From the NCBI GenBank assembly GCA_016711125.1, contig JADJTQ010000003.1, forward strand, positions 248,001-312,000: 64,000 bases of DNA, in the 5' to 3' direction. The stretch comes from Saprospiraceae bacterium (lineage in GTDB: Bacteria; Bacteroidota; Bacteroidia; Chitinophagales; Saprospiraceae). Positions 38,718-48,595 of the stretch are shown here, one piece after another; position 1 is the first letter of the stretch, and each line of letters begins with the position of its first letter. The position numbers and the translations under genes were made by a program. Under the pieces are notes generated by a model. That model was not told where the DNA came from. It worked only from the letters and a program-made list of their open reading frames with translations, and did not search any database.

Positions 38718-39187
38718 GATTTAAAGTATTTATGTTTGTTACTCCGGTGCATGATGGTCAAAACTCATGACTCTCTTTAAAGTCCAGTTATTGTCATTCG
38801 GTATCTAAAGATGGAAAAAATGAGCCTCCAATTTTATATGTGGATCTTTTCCACACTGGCGAAGTAATGAGAACTGTTGAAATAAAAAGAATGGTTCTCT
38901 TTCTCATAAATAGATTATTGCATTGAAAATTAACTGGTATCTCCAATTTACTAAATCCTTGTAATAGTAAATGTGGATATCGTTGAATTGTGCTTAAAAA
39001 TCCTGTTTTGACTAGCAAAAATATCCCCCTTGAGGGGCAGGGGGTGGAAAAACGGCATGACCAATGAAAGGAAAGGAGTTGGTATATTCAAAATTGATGG
39101 CCTGAATAAAAATGAGCGATGACCAAGAAAAAGTCCACCCCCTGGCCCCCTCAAGGGGGACAACGTTGACCAAGGGACCTGACCCGT
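38718..39187. other. Intergenic region left of the IS3 element
   Basis: About 470 bases. 38718-39010 shows no gene. 39013-39184 is the first copy of the MITE-like repeat described separately. Confidence 0.5.
39024..39160. repeat. MITE-like element, copy 1
   Basis: A 137-base element with terminal inverted repeats: TCCCCCTTGAGGGGCAGGGG at the left and its near-complement ending CCCCTCAAGGGGGA at the right. The interior (GGAGTTGGTATATTCAAAAT) is almost identical to copy 2 at 40628. Similarity extends about 11 bases left (TAGCAAAAATA) and 20 bases right. No coding potential. Confidence 0.8.
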
Positions 39188-39256
39188 CCTAAAAAAGGTT
39201 GACAAACATATTATTCATTATCATCATATATAATTTGGGGTGTGGAAAACGAAAAT

Positions 39257-40190
39257 TTATGTGGATAATTCTTCTGAGACATATCTTTCATCCGATACAA
39301 ATCTATTCTTTTGTGGGTAATTCTTCCATCGTCTTGTAAGGTTTCCTTGCATTTGATGGGCTTGATTCGGTGTGAGCATGTCAATGCTTAAATGAGGCCT
39401 CTTATCATTGTAGATGTTAATAATCAGTGGAATATAGCTTTTAGCTTTCTTTGCATCCAGATCGTCAACGTTGTAGATCCACTCATCTTTTAGAATACCG
39501 TTCACTCTTTCTGCAATCGAATTATCTAACGGATCCCCATCTTCTGTCATACTGATTTGTATTTTCTCTTTTAGCAATAATTTGACATAATCTTTGCTAC
39601 AGTATTGGACTCCTCTATCCGAATGATGTATCAGATTGAGGATACCTTTTGGTTTTTGCTTGAAGGCCATTTTAAGCGCGATGACTGCATTGCTTGCCTC
39701 CAAGGTATCCGCAAGGCAAAACCGACTATTTTCTTAGAATAAGCATCTGTGATAAGAAATAGATACAATACCTCGTCAATAGTCTTAATGTACGTTATGT
39801 CACTGACCCACAACTGATTAGGCCCGATGGGCTTCATTCCTTTGGTCAGATTCCGGTATTTTCTAAGCCAATGGTGACTCTGAGTTGTTTTGATTCGGTT
39901 GCGTCTACGGCGGATTAATAGACCGTTTCTACCTAAAATGTCGAATAGGGCATCACGGCCAATTGATATCTTATTGTCTGTCAACATTTTAGCCAATTTT
40001 CTACTACCTATTCGAGGCATGTCCTTGCGTATGTCGGAAACCATATCAAGGATCACGTGTTCTTCAACCGCACGCTTGTAAATGCTTTTTTGCTTTTTAT
40101 GCAAAGCCTGTCTACTGTTGCCAAACAATCCACACAATACCTCGAGTTGAACTCTAGGATAAAGGTCTTTTACTTTCTGGACTGTTTGGC
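39257..40190 (-). CDS. IS3 transposase OrfB (DDE integrase domain), frameshifted
   Basis: The rve-type catalytic domain of an IS3 transposase. The three acidic residues are visible: D in QLWVSDITYI, D in IHHSDRGVQYC and E in NSIAERVNGILKDEW. An N-terminal HTH_21 region (IRKDMPRIGSRKLAKML) precedes them. It is read by -1 frameshift from OrfA at about 40200, continuing VWCQTVQKVKDLYPRVQLEV. A separate one-base loss near 39695 (GFALADTLEASN across the break) interrupts the frame; unless this is a sequence error, this copy is dead. Confidence 0.85.
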
Positions 40191-40523
40191 ACCAGACTTT
40201 TTTCTAATAGGAATTTTTAGGTCTTCTTCAGCAATCTTAATCATCTCCAAGTAGGATGTCGACTTCAATTGTTCGTACTCCAGTTCCTTTTTTAAAAGTC
40301 TCAATTGCTCTCGAAGCCTATCAATTTCCTCTGATTTTTGTTCTATATTCATGCTAGGAAATCTAGTGTATGTTCCTGCGAACTTACGAATCCATTTCAA
40401 TACAGTCGATTTCCCTTTGATACCGTACTGACGCCGGCATTCTTCCTTTGTAATCTTCCCTGACAGGACTTCTTCTACTATCCGTATTTTAAACTCGTCC
40501 GTGTAATGGTTTACTTTATTCAT
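40170..40523 (-). CDS. IS3 transposase OrfA
   Basis: 117 residues, with a helix-turn-helix (YTDEFKIRIVEEVLSGKITK, ECRRQYGIKGKSTVLKWIRK) and a leucine-zipper-like coiled coil (EIDRLREQLRLLKKELEYEQ) that allows multimer formation. Intact. It ends overlapping OrfB. Confidence 0.88.
   Translation of the reverse strand: MNKVNHYTDEFKIRIVEEVLSGKITKEECRRQYGIKGKSTVLKWIRKFAGTYTRFPSMNIEQKSEEIDRLREQLRLLKKELEYEQLKSTSYLEMIKIAEEDLKIPIRKKSGAKQSRK
40197..40203 (-). promoter_or_regulatory. Slippery heptamer for -1 ribosomal frameshifting (orfA to orfB)
   Basis: On the coding strand the heptamer is A AAA AAG in the orfA frame, and a -1 shift enters exactly the orfB reading (VWCQTVQKVKDLY). This is the normal IS3-family way of making the OrfAB fusion. 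Confidence 0.8.
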
Positions 40524-40627
40524 ATTAATCCTAATTTTGGTTTACAATTCGTGTCAACCTATATCAGGACAAGTCACCTGGCCCTGCAAGGGGGGAACAA
40601 ACGTGGGCCAAAGGGTTAGCAAAAATA

Positions 40628-40763
40628 TCCCCCTTGAGGGGGCAGGGGGTGGAAAAACGGCATGACCAATGAAAGGAAAGGAGTTGGTATATTCAAAATT
40701 GATGGCCTGAATAAAAACAAGCGATGACAAGGAAAGTCCACCTCCTAACCCCTTCAAGGGGGA
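40628..40763. repeat. MITE-like element, copy 2
   Basis: A 136-base element with terminal inverted repeats, nearly identical to copy 1 (same interior, small differences at the right end). The same orientation as copy 1, on the other side of the IS3 insertion. Confidence 0.8.
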
Positions 40764-40786
40764 CAAAGTGACCAAGAGACCGGTCT

Positions 40787-40822
40787 AAAAAAAAGCAGCC
40801 CTCTCAGGATGAGAAGGCCGCT
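40787..40822 (-). terminator. Rho-independent terminator of the SusE/F-like gene
   Basis: Read on the minus strand, AGCGGCCTTCTC pairs imperfectly with GAGAGGGCTGCT and is followed by eight T. It lies 26 bases past the stop of the gene at 40848. Confidence 0.75.
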
Positions 40823-40847
40823 TTTCTTTACAATCTACTTACTTTAT

Positions 40848-42959
40848 CTACTTAACTATTGAGAATTGTTTACCAACAATGATCTTATTGTTGAGTATCT
40901 GCAATAGATAATTTCCTGATTGCAACTGTGCAATATTCATTTGTACGATTCCATTTGCTGGTTTTCTTTGAGATAGCAGCAGCTTTCCATTTAGATCAAA
41001 AACGTTGAATTGCACCTCTCCGGTCAATTCTATTGCAGTAAGATCTACATGGATCATCTCAGTAGCCGGATTGGGGAAAAGTTTGATGTCAGATGCTTTA
41101 AGAAATTCGCGCGAAGAAGTAGCGGGATCACTAAAAGCATACTCGCCAGTGGCCGAATTAAAATGTACATTGAAGGTACCGGCAGTGCACTCAATATTTG
41201 CTCCATTTAGCGTGCCCATTCCATTTGGAAAATCTGCTGCGCCCCAGTTGACCGTCCAGGAGGTGTCGGCTCTGAATGTTATTCCACCATCAGTGTCGTC
41301 AGCGAAGGCGGTAAGGGTGACATTGGTTGTGGTCCATTGGTTAAGGTCGTTAGGATCCTTCACGAGGAATAGATTATTTGAAGCATCTCCATCATCGATC
41401 GTAAGTGGCCAAGCACCAAAAGGTCCCGATTTTCCAACCAATGATATAGCATCATACTCAACGATTTCGGTAAAGCTGTAAGCACCGCTGAACGAATTGA
41501 AACGGATCAGGTAATCACCAGCGGTGATCGGTATGTTAGCGCCGTCGGTGGTAGCAATGCCACTAGGAAATTCTCCACCGCCCCAGCTCAATGTCCAAGC
41601 ATTGTCGGCCCTAAATTTTGCTTCGCCATCCAATAGTTCCATCCTCAGCGTCCACACGGATGGATCAGCTGCACTTTTCTGGAGGTCGAAATCGTCACCC
41701 TCCCATCCATTAGGGGTGGCACTTCCTATGATTCCAATTGTTTCGTAGATTGGTACTTCCGTACAAATGTAGATGCCGGTTGATGAATTGAAAGAGACAA
41801 TATATTTGCCTGCTATTACTGGAATGGTATCTCCATCTAACACAGCAGTGTCAGTTGGGAAACCGGTCGCTCCCCATACGATACTACCGCTGTCTCCTAC
41901 AAACTGGGCTCCCCCATCACTCAAGTCAATGTTTAGTGTCCATAAATTCGGATCACTTCCATCTTTGTTCATATAAGTGATAGAATCCCAACCATTGGCC
42001 GTAGCATCACCAATCAAACCCACATTGGCATAATCAACGTTTTCGATGAAATTGTAAGCTCCGGTAGATTTATCAAACATGATCTGATACTCACCCGCAT
42101 TGGGAATCGGGATGTTAGGTCCATTATCGGTAGAGCCTATCCCACTTGGAAAATCCGTAGATCCCCAGCTTATGACCCAATCATCGTCCTGTCTGAATTT
42201 TAATCCTCCTGCAACCAAATCTAAGGTGATGAAGTATTTATTACTGTCGGTTGGATCTTGATACATATTTATATCGCTTGCCCAACCATTTGGAGTAGCG
42301 TCTCCAATAATACCTATGGCGGACTGCACTGAGAAATTGTAGTCACCATATTTCGAATTAAGGGTTATATCGTAGGTGCCATCGAGAACGGGAATATTAG
42401 GACCTTCTTGGTATCCCACTCCCGAGGGAAAACCGGAATTTCCCCAATTGTACACCCAGTCATCATTGGCCCTGAATTTAGCCTCACCTCCAGCGAGCTT
42501 AACTGTCATGTACCAAAGATCAGGATCAACTGTGTCCTGAACCATATTGGAATCCGCATCCCATCCAAATGGAGTTGCAGTCCCTATAATACCGACCGAA
42601 CCTATGCTATCGGTCAATCTGGCAAAAACATAGTCACCGGTCATACTGTTCAGACGAACATTATAAGCACCTGAATCAACCTCAATGTTGTCGCCATCCT
42701 GAACTCCTGTGCCAACCGGAAAAGCGGATGAGCCCCAGTTGATGGGCCAGTCATCATTGGCTCGAAATTTTGCATGCCCATCTGTTAACACGATATTGAG
42801 AGTCCAGATATTACTATCAACTGGATCCTGAATCATATTGGTATCAGCATCCCAACCGCCTGGGGTGGCATCACCAATCAAACCCACCGAGGTAATCTGA
42901 GCCTGAAGGCCCATCCATAAGCACATCAGTGAGGGTAAAAGGAATAAACGATTTTTCAT
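40848..42959 (-). CDS. Six-module SusE/SusF-like glycan-binding protein with T9SS sorting tail
   Basis: 703 residues. The signal peptide (MKNRLFLLPSLMCLWMGLQA) has no proper lipobox, unlike SusE/SusF lipoproteins. Six modules of about 100 residues follow, each with G-(L/I)-I-G-x-A-T-P-x-G-W, K-F-R-A-N-D-x-W and a closing GxYxxxFNxxTGxYxF, the SusE/F surface glycan-binding pattern; the sixth is more diverged. The last 75 residues (DIKLFPNPATEMIHVDL, then LNGKLLLSQRKPANG) are a type A T9SS C-terminal domain. It should be anchored or released at the surface and bind polysaccharide. Divergent from the SusC gene. Confidence 0.85.
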   Translation of the reverse strand: MKNRLFLLPSLMCLWMGLQAQITSVGLIGDATPGGWDADTNMIQDPVDSNIWTLNIVLTDGHAKFRANDDWPINWGSSAFPVGTGVQDGDNIEVDSGAYNVRLNSMTGDYVFARLTDSIGSVGIIGTATPFGWDADSNMVQDTVDPDLWYMTVKLAGGEAKFRANDDWVYNWGNSGFPSGVGYQEGPNIPVLDGTYDITLNSKYGDYNFSVQSAIGIIGDATPNGWASDINMYQDPTDSNKYFITLDLVAGGLKFRQDDDWVISWGSTDFPSGIGSTDNGPNIPIPNAGEYQIMFDKSTGAYNFIENVDYANVGLIGDATANGWDSITYMNKDGSDPNLWTLNIDLSDGGAQFVGDSGSIVWGATGFPTDTAVLDGDTIPVIAGKYIVSFNSSTGIYICTEVPIYETIGIIGSATPNGWEGDDFDLQKSAADPSVWTLRMELLDGEAKFRADNAWTLSWGGGEFPSGIATTDGANIPITAGDYLIRFNSFSGAYSFTEIVEYDAISLVGKSGPFGAWPLTIDDGDASNNLFLVKDPNDLNQWTTTNVTLTAFADDTDGGITFRADTSWTVNWGAADFPNGMGTLNGANIECTAGTFNVHFNSATGEYAFSDPATSSREFLKASDIKLFPNPATEMIHVDLTAIELTGEVQFNVFDLNGKLLLSQRKPANGIVQMNIAQLQSGNYLLQILNNKIIVGKQFSIVK

Positions 42960-43311
42960 TTCTTAAAAATTTTTGCTGTCAAAGTAAATAAATTGTAAAA
43001 TCCTAAAATTTGACTACAAGTTAAGGATTTCTGGACAACATAAATATGATATCTATCCTATGATCTTTTGTTATAGATCCATCTCAAAGTGGCTCCAGTC
43101 AGATCATTTGCAGATAATGATTTGATTTACAGGATTGTACTAATTTGATGGTCGGGCAGTAAGGTCTGATGTTCTGTTGCTCATGTTATAGATTTGTAAT
43201 AGGTATTGAGGGCATATCCAGTCATAATATTGGATCTGATGCTAAAAAATATCCCGACCTTAGCGTTATAATTTATGGACCTTATATTTAGAAATTTCAC
43301 AAACCTAAAAA
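42960..43311. other. Divergent control region of the polysaccharide locus
   Basis: About 352 AT-rich bases between the divergent SusE/F-like and SusC genes; it should hold both promoters. I see no perfect TAnnTTTG element, no strong palindrome and no gene. No SusR, HTCS or ECF/anti-sigma regulator is beside it. Confidence 0.5.
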
Positions 43312-46266
43312 ATGAAGATGATGGTCATTCGTTACCAAACTTCTCATATAAGTTTTTTGTTTCTGCTAATGTTTCTCGGCAGCGTCACTCTGATGGGACA
43401 GCGCGAGATTCATGGGGTGATCACCGATGTTGCTACTGGTGAACCATTGATCGGAGCCAACCTGTTGATTAAGGGGACTTCCAGTGGTACCGCAACGGAT
43501 ATTGATGGATCCTACGTGCTTTCAGTGAGTTCAGATGCGACAATGCTTGTTGTAACTTATACTGGTTATCAACTTCAGGAAGTACCGATCGGAGATGACG
43601 ATGAAATCAATGTTATGCTGAATGCAGGAGAAATCCTGGATGAAGTCATCGTAATAGGATATGGTACGATTCAGCGGGAAGATGCTACCGGTTCCTTACA
43701 ATCGGTCAATGCCGAGAGTTTTAATAAAGGAGCCATAACTAGCGCTCAGGAATTATTGGCGGGAAAAGTGCCAGGAGTTTCAATCACTACGGATGGTAGC
43801 CCTGGTGCCGGAGCCAGTATCCGGATCAGAGGAGAGTCATCGTTAAGTGCTACCAATGATCCATTGATTGTGATCGATGGGGTGCCAATAGACAATGGGG
43901 ACGTTTCGGGAGGCCGCAATCCACTCAATCTAATCAATCCCAATGACATCGAATCGTTTACGGTGCTGAAAGACGCTTCTGCCTCGGCAATCTATGGTAA
44001 TCGGGCGGCCGGTGGAGTTATTTTAATCACAACCAAAAAGGGAAAGGTAGGTGATCAACTCAAGCTGGGCTACTCTGGCAATGTTTCATTTGGCAGTCGC
44101 ATCAATTCAATAGATGTATTGAGCGCCGATGAATTCCGTTCAACGGTGACCGATTTTTACCCGGCCGATCATCCTGCGATCCCACTATTGGGGAATGCGA
44201 ATACCAACTGGCAAGATGAGATTTATCAAACCGCGGTCGCACACGATCATAATGTGTACCTGGCAGGAAGCGTATCTGACTTACCTTACCGGCTTTCTCT
44301 CGGATATACCGATAAAGATGGGATCTTAAAAACCGATAATTTCAATCGTTGGACCGCCGGGATCAATTTAAATCCGGGATTTCTCGATAATACCCTGCAG
44401 GTTAACGTGCACTTTAAGGGGATGGTGACCAAAAACCATTTTGCCGACCGGGGTGCCATTGGAAACTCCCTGGGCTTTGATCCAACCAGGGCTCCACTTG
44501 ATCCTGGTAGCCGCTATGATGGTTTTACCACCTGGACGATCGCCAACGGTAATCCCAATGCATTAGCTCCGACTAACCCACTGGCTCTTCTGGAACTTCG
44601 AAATGACGAATCAACGGTAAAACGTTATCTCACCAATTTATCGGCTGATTATCGTTTTGTGTTTCTACCTGAACTACGTGCCAATCTGAATTTAGCCTAT
44701 GATTATTCAAAAGGACAAGGTACAATAATCGTCCCCAATACAGCTTCTTTTGCATTTGATGTCATCAACGGAGGAGGCGTAGACAATCAATATGAGCAGA
44801 CGAAAGAGAATAGTCTATTAGAGTTCTATCTGAACTATAAAAAAGAACTGGGTAAAAATGCCCTCGATCTGATGGCTGGTTATTCCTGGCAACATTTTGA
44901 AGTAGGTAATTCCTTTAGAAATTCAGATTCGGCCGGGACACCTTCAGAAACGACGGTGGGTTCTGACCCGGCTGAATATTATCTGTTGTCCATGTATGGC
45001 CGAATTAACTACAGTTATGACGACCGTTATTTATTGACCATGACATTAAGACGTGATGGGACTTCCAGATTTGCACCGGAAAATCGCTGGGGACTTTTTC
45101 CGGCGGCAGCGCTCGCAGTCAAAGTCTTACAGAACGACAACCAATGGTTTAACAATGTGAAACTTAGAGTAGGTTGGGGTGTGACCGGACAACAAGACAT
45201 CGGAGATTATTACGCCTATCTGGCCCGGTATCAAATAGGTTTTGAAAATGCCAGATATCAGTTTGGTGACCAGTTTATCACGACCATACGACCCAATGGA
45301 TACGATGCAAATATTCGATGGGAGGAAACTTCCACTCTAAACTTTGGAATTGATTACTCCATCATCAATGGCAGGTTATCAGGCTCCATCGATATTTATC
45401 AACGAAAAACTAAAGACCTTTTAAATCGAATTCCTGTTCCAGCCGGGACAAACCTCACCAATTTTATCACCACTAATATTGGCAGTATGGAAAACGAGGG
45501 CATCGAATTTGCCTTGACGACCAAACCGGTCAAAACTGAAAAAATAGACTGGGACCTCGGAGTAAACCTAGCCTACAATAAAAACGAAATCACTCGTCTG
45601 ACTGCCGTCGATGATCCAGACTACCAAGGTGTGTTGACCGGTGGTATTGCTGGTGGCGTAGGGAGTAATATTCAAATACATAGTGTAGGATATGCCCCCA
45701 GATCATTTTATGTATATGAACAGATATTGGACGAAAAAGGGGACATCATTGAAGGTGAATTTGTCGACCAAAATTCAGATGGAGTCATTAATGAATTGGA
45801 TAGATACCGATATAAAAAACCAGCTGCTGATTACACCATTGGATTTACCAGCCGGATAGCGATTGGAAAATTTGATCTTGCTTTTGCCGGAAGGAGCAGT
45901 TTGGGCAACTACGTGTACAATAATGTTCAGACGGATATGGGCTATCTCAATCGGATTTTTGGTACCACCGGAGTATTGTGGAATGTCAATCAGTCGGCAG
46001 TAGATAATAATGCCTTAGATCAGGCTAGTTTAACCTTCAGTGATTTCTTCGTGCGAAAGGCTGATTTTCTCAGACTTGATCACATTACCGCCGGATATAA
46101 TTTTGATAAATTAATTGGAAGTTTTACCCGGGTTTATGTTACAATGCAAAACCCTTTTCTAATCACTAAATACGATGGCCTGGATCCGGAGATATTTGGC
46201 GGCATCGACAACAATATTTACCCTCGTCCCCGGACGACAGTCATCGGTTTAAATGTTGAATTTTAA
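43312..46266 (+). CDS. susC: SusC/RagA-family TonB-dependent outer-membrane transporter
   Basis: 984 residues, full length. Signal peptide, then a carboxypeptidase-like regulatory domain (EIHGVITDVATGEPLIGANL), TonB box region (LDEVIVIGYGTIQREDATGS), plug domain (VPGVSITTDGSPGAGASIRI, RGESSLSATNDPLIVIDGVP, YGNRAAGGVILITTKKG), and the beta-barrel ending in FGGIDNNIYPRPRTTVIGLN. It imports oligosaccharides through the outer membrane, with SusD as lid. First gene of the SusC-SusD-GH53 operon. Confidence 0.95.
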   Translation: MKMMVIRYQTSHISFLFLLMFLGSVTLMGQREIHGVITDVATGEPLIGANLLIKGTSSGTATDIDGSYVLSVSSDATMLVVTYTGYQLQEVPIGDDDEINVMLNAGEILDEVIVIGYGTIQREDATGSLQSVNAESFNKGAITSAQELLAGKVPGVSITTDGSPGAGASIRIRGESSLSATNDPLIVIDGVPIDNGDVSGGRNPLNLINPNDIESFTVLKDASASAIYGNRAAGGVILITTKKGKVGDQLKLGYSGNVSFGSRINSIDVLSADEFRSTVTDFYPADHPAIPLLGNANTNWQDEIYQTAVAHDHNVYLAGSVSDLPYRLSLGYTDKDGILKTDNFNRWTAGINLNPGFLDNTLQVNVHFKGMVTKNHFADRGAIGNSLGFDPTRAPLDPGSRYDGFTTWTIANGNPNALAPTNPLALLELRNDESTVKRYLTNLSADYRFVFLPELRANLNLAYDYSKGQGTIIVPNTASFAFDVINGGGVDNQYEQTKENSLLEFYLNYKKELGKNALDLMAGYSWQHFEVGNSFRNSDSAGTPSETTVGSDPAEYYLLSMYGRINYSYDDRYLLTMTLRRDGTSRFAPENRWGLFPAAALAVKVLQNDNQWFNNVKLRVGWGVTGQQDIGDYYAYLARYQIGFENARYQFGDQFITTIRPNGYDANIRWEETSTLNFGIDYSIINGRLSGSIDIYQRKTKDLLNRIPVPAGTNLTNFITTNIGSMENEGIEFALTTKPVKTEKIDWDLGVNLAYNKNEITRLTAVDDPDYQGVLTGGIAGGVGSNIQIHSVGYAPRSFYVYEQILDEKGDIIEGEFVDQNSDGVINELDRYRYKKPAADYTIGFTSRIAIGKFDLAFAGRSSLGNYVYNNVQTDMGYLNRIFGTTGVLWNVNQSAVDNNALDQASLTFSDFFVRKADFLRLDHITAGYNFDKLIGSFTRVYVTMQNPFLITKYDGLDPEIFGGIDNNIYPRPRTTVIGLNVEF

Positions 46267-46397
46267 TTAATCACTTATTGATTTTAAATGATGATAATTC
46301 AAAAACATACTAAGATAAATTTGGAGATTGAACTTCATGTGTCTTGTGTTTTATCATTAGGTTATATATAGATCAATAGTTAATAATCTTATTAATT

Positions 46398-48595
46398 ATG
46401 CAAAGGATGAACATAAAAGGCTTCATAAATTTTGCCTATGTAATTACAGTATTGACATTGTCTGGTTGTGTTGGGGATCTGGATACCATACCAATCGATG
46501 AGGATGTCGTTACCGCTGCGGTAGTTTACGATAATCCAGAATCTTATCTCGGTGTATTGGCAAAGCTATATGCCGGGCTGGCGGTCAGCGGTCAACAAGG
46601 GCCTGCTGGTCAGAGTGATATTGAGGGTATTGACGAGGGATTTGGTCAATATCTGCGGGGATATTGGTACCACCAGGAGCTCTCGACGGATGAGGCATTG
46701 GTAGGTTGGAATGATCAAACGATCCGGGATTTTCACGCCCAAAACTGGAGCTCAGATGACGGATTTATTTTTGCGATGTACAGCCGGATATTTTATCAGA
46801 TCGCTCTTTGCAACGAGTTTATTCGCGAAACCACAGATGCAAAAATAGCTGACCGGGGGTTGATGCCACGCTGGCTCAACAAATAAAAGGATACCGGGCT
46901 GAAGCAAGGTTTCTTCGGGCATTAAGTTATTATCATGCCCTGGATCTTTTTAGAAATGTGCCATTTGTCACTGAAGAAGATGCAGTGGGCTCATTCTTTC
47001 CAGATCAAATACAAGCAGCCGATTTATTTAATTATATCGAATCAGAATTAAAAGAAATTGAAACATTAATTCCGGGAGCCGGTGCTAATCCTTATGGCCG
47101 GGCGGATCAGGGAGCCGTATGGACGTTGCTGGCTAAACTTTATTTAAATGCTGAAGTATATGCGGGAGCCACCAAGTATCAGGATTGCCTAACATATTGC
47201 AATAAGATTATTGAAGCCGGATATTCTTTAGAGCCTGAGTATCAAAATTTATTTTTAGCTGACAATCATCGCTCCAACGAGATTATTTTTCCGATAGCTT
47301 TTGATGGAGTGAGCACCCGTACCTGGGGTGGCATGACCTTCATTATCCGGGCAGGAATAGGCGGCAGCATGGACCCAACTGCTTCAGGTGTAGTGAGTGG
47401 CTGGGGAGGTACCCGTACCACCAGACAATTGGTCGATAAATTTCCCTCAGATTTTGGTGGTATCATTATCGCACTTAACGAAGGGAATACGGCCAAGTAT
47501 CCTAAGTTGTACGTGCCTGGTGCCTACCAGGGTTGGAACGCCTCCAATACACAGACTGCCCTTTCTTCTATAAATAGTAACAAGATTTATGAAGGTCACG
47601 TCTATTTTCCGGAAGACAATAGTCCATTTTTATTTACCACCATTCCATCCTTTGCGCTCAGTCTGGGTGATAATGGTGGTGATGGCACCCTCGAAATGAA
47701 GGGTGATACCATCCGGGCCGAAGAAGCCGGGTTATACTATGTCAGAGTAGATCTCAATACCAATAGATATACCATGGAAAAACGTACCTGGGGCTTATTG
47801 GGTGATGCGACCAGTGCGGGTTGGGAGGGACAAGACCTTCCATTGTCCTGGAATGAGGAAGCACAAGCCTTTGAGATTATTGTCGATCTGCAGGCCGGTA
47901 ATTTTAAGTTTAGAGCCAACAATAATTGGGATGTAAATTTAGGAGACGAAAATGCCGATGGCATTCTTACTCAGGAAGGAGCCAATATTTCGATTGCCGC
48001 TGGCTCTTATCGCATCCTTTTGTATGTTGAAAAACCGGACTATGCATATGCCATCTTTTCGACCGCTTTCGATAAAAGAGGATTTTTCTGGAGTCAGGGG
48101 CAAAAACTGGACATAACTGACATCACTCTTTTTACCGATGGATATGCAGTTAATAAATTTAAAAACGTCACCTCAGATGGAGCTCCTGGTTCGGATTCTG
48201 ATTTTCCAGATACCGATTTTCCATTATTCCGGTTAGGCGATGTCTATCTGATGGCTTCTGAGGCATTACTAAGAAGCGGTGGTGATCGCAGCCAAGCATT
48301 GAATTATTTTAATGCTGTGCGGACAAGAGCCTATGGTTCGCCGACGGGAGGGATCCAGGATAGTGAACTGACCCTGGATATGATTCTTGATGAAAGAGCC
48401 AGAGAGTTGTACTGGGAAGCGCATCGCCGTACTGATCTTGTACGATTTGGAAAATTCTCAAATACGGATTATCGTTGGGCATGGAAGGGTGGTACCATGG
48501 AGGGTAGATCGGTGGACGCATTTCGGGATGTTTATCCCATACCGTCACCTGATCTGGGAGCTAATCCCAATCTGGTGCAAAACAATGGCTACTAA
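46398..48595 (+). CDS. susD: SusD/RagB-family lipoprotein with embedded SusE/F-type modules (one frameshift)
   Basis: The restored protein is about 732 residues, longer than usual (about 480-600). Lipobox LSGC (near residue 23), SusD N-terminal helices (LDATLAQQIKGYRAEARFLR, then ALSYYHALDLFRNVPFVTEE), and the C-terminal RagB motif (LYWEAHRRTDLVRFGKF). Between them, about residues 365-555 hold two SusE/F-type modules: LYVPGAYQGWNASNTQT and, next, WGLLGDATSAGWEGQDLP with NFKFRANNNWDVNLGDENAD. The frame breaks near 46860 (one G missing). It captures glycans for SusC. The GH53 gene starts at the base after its stop codon. Confidence 0.9.

Larger units (their letters stand above)
39188..40568 (-). 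mobile_element. IS3-family insertion sequence
   Basis: About 1.38 kb with imperfect terminal inverted repeats sharing AGGTTGACA (39196-39204 and, inverted, 40552-40560; outer ends CCT...AGG). It contains orfA and orfB on the minus strand, with a programmed -1 frameshift site. It sits between MITE copies, and a partial third MITE-type end (CCTGGCCCTGCAAGGGGGGA) lies just right of it. Confidence 0.85.
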
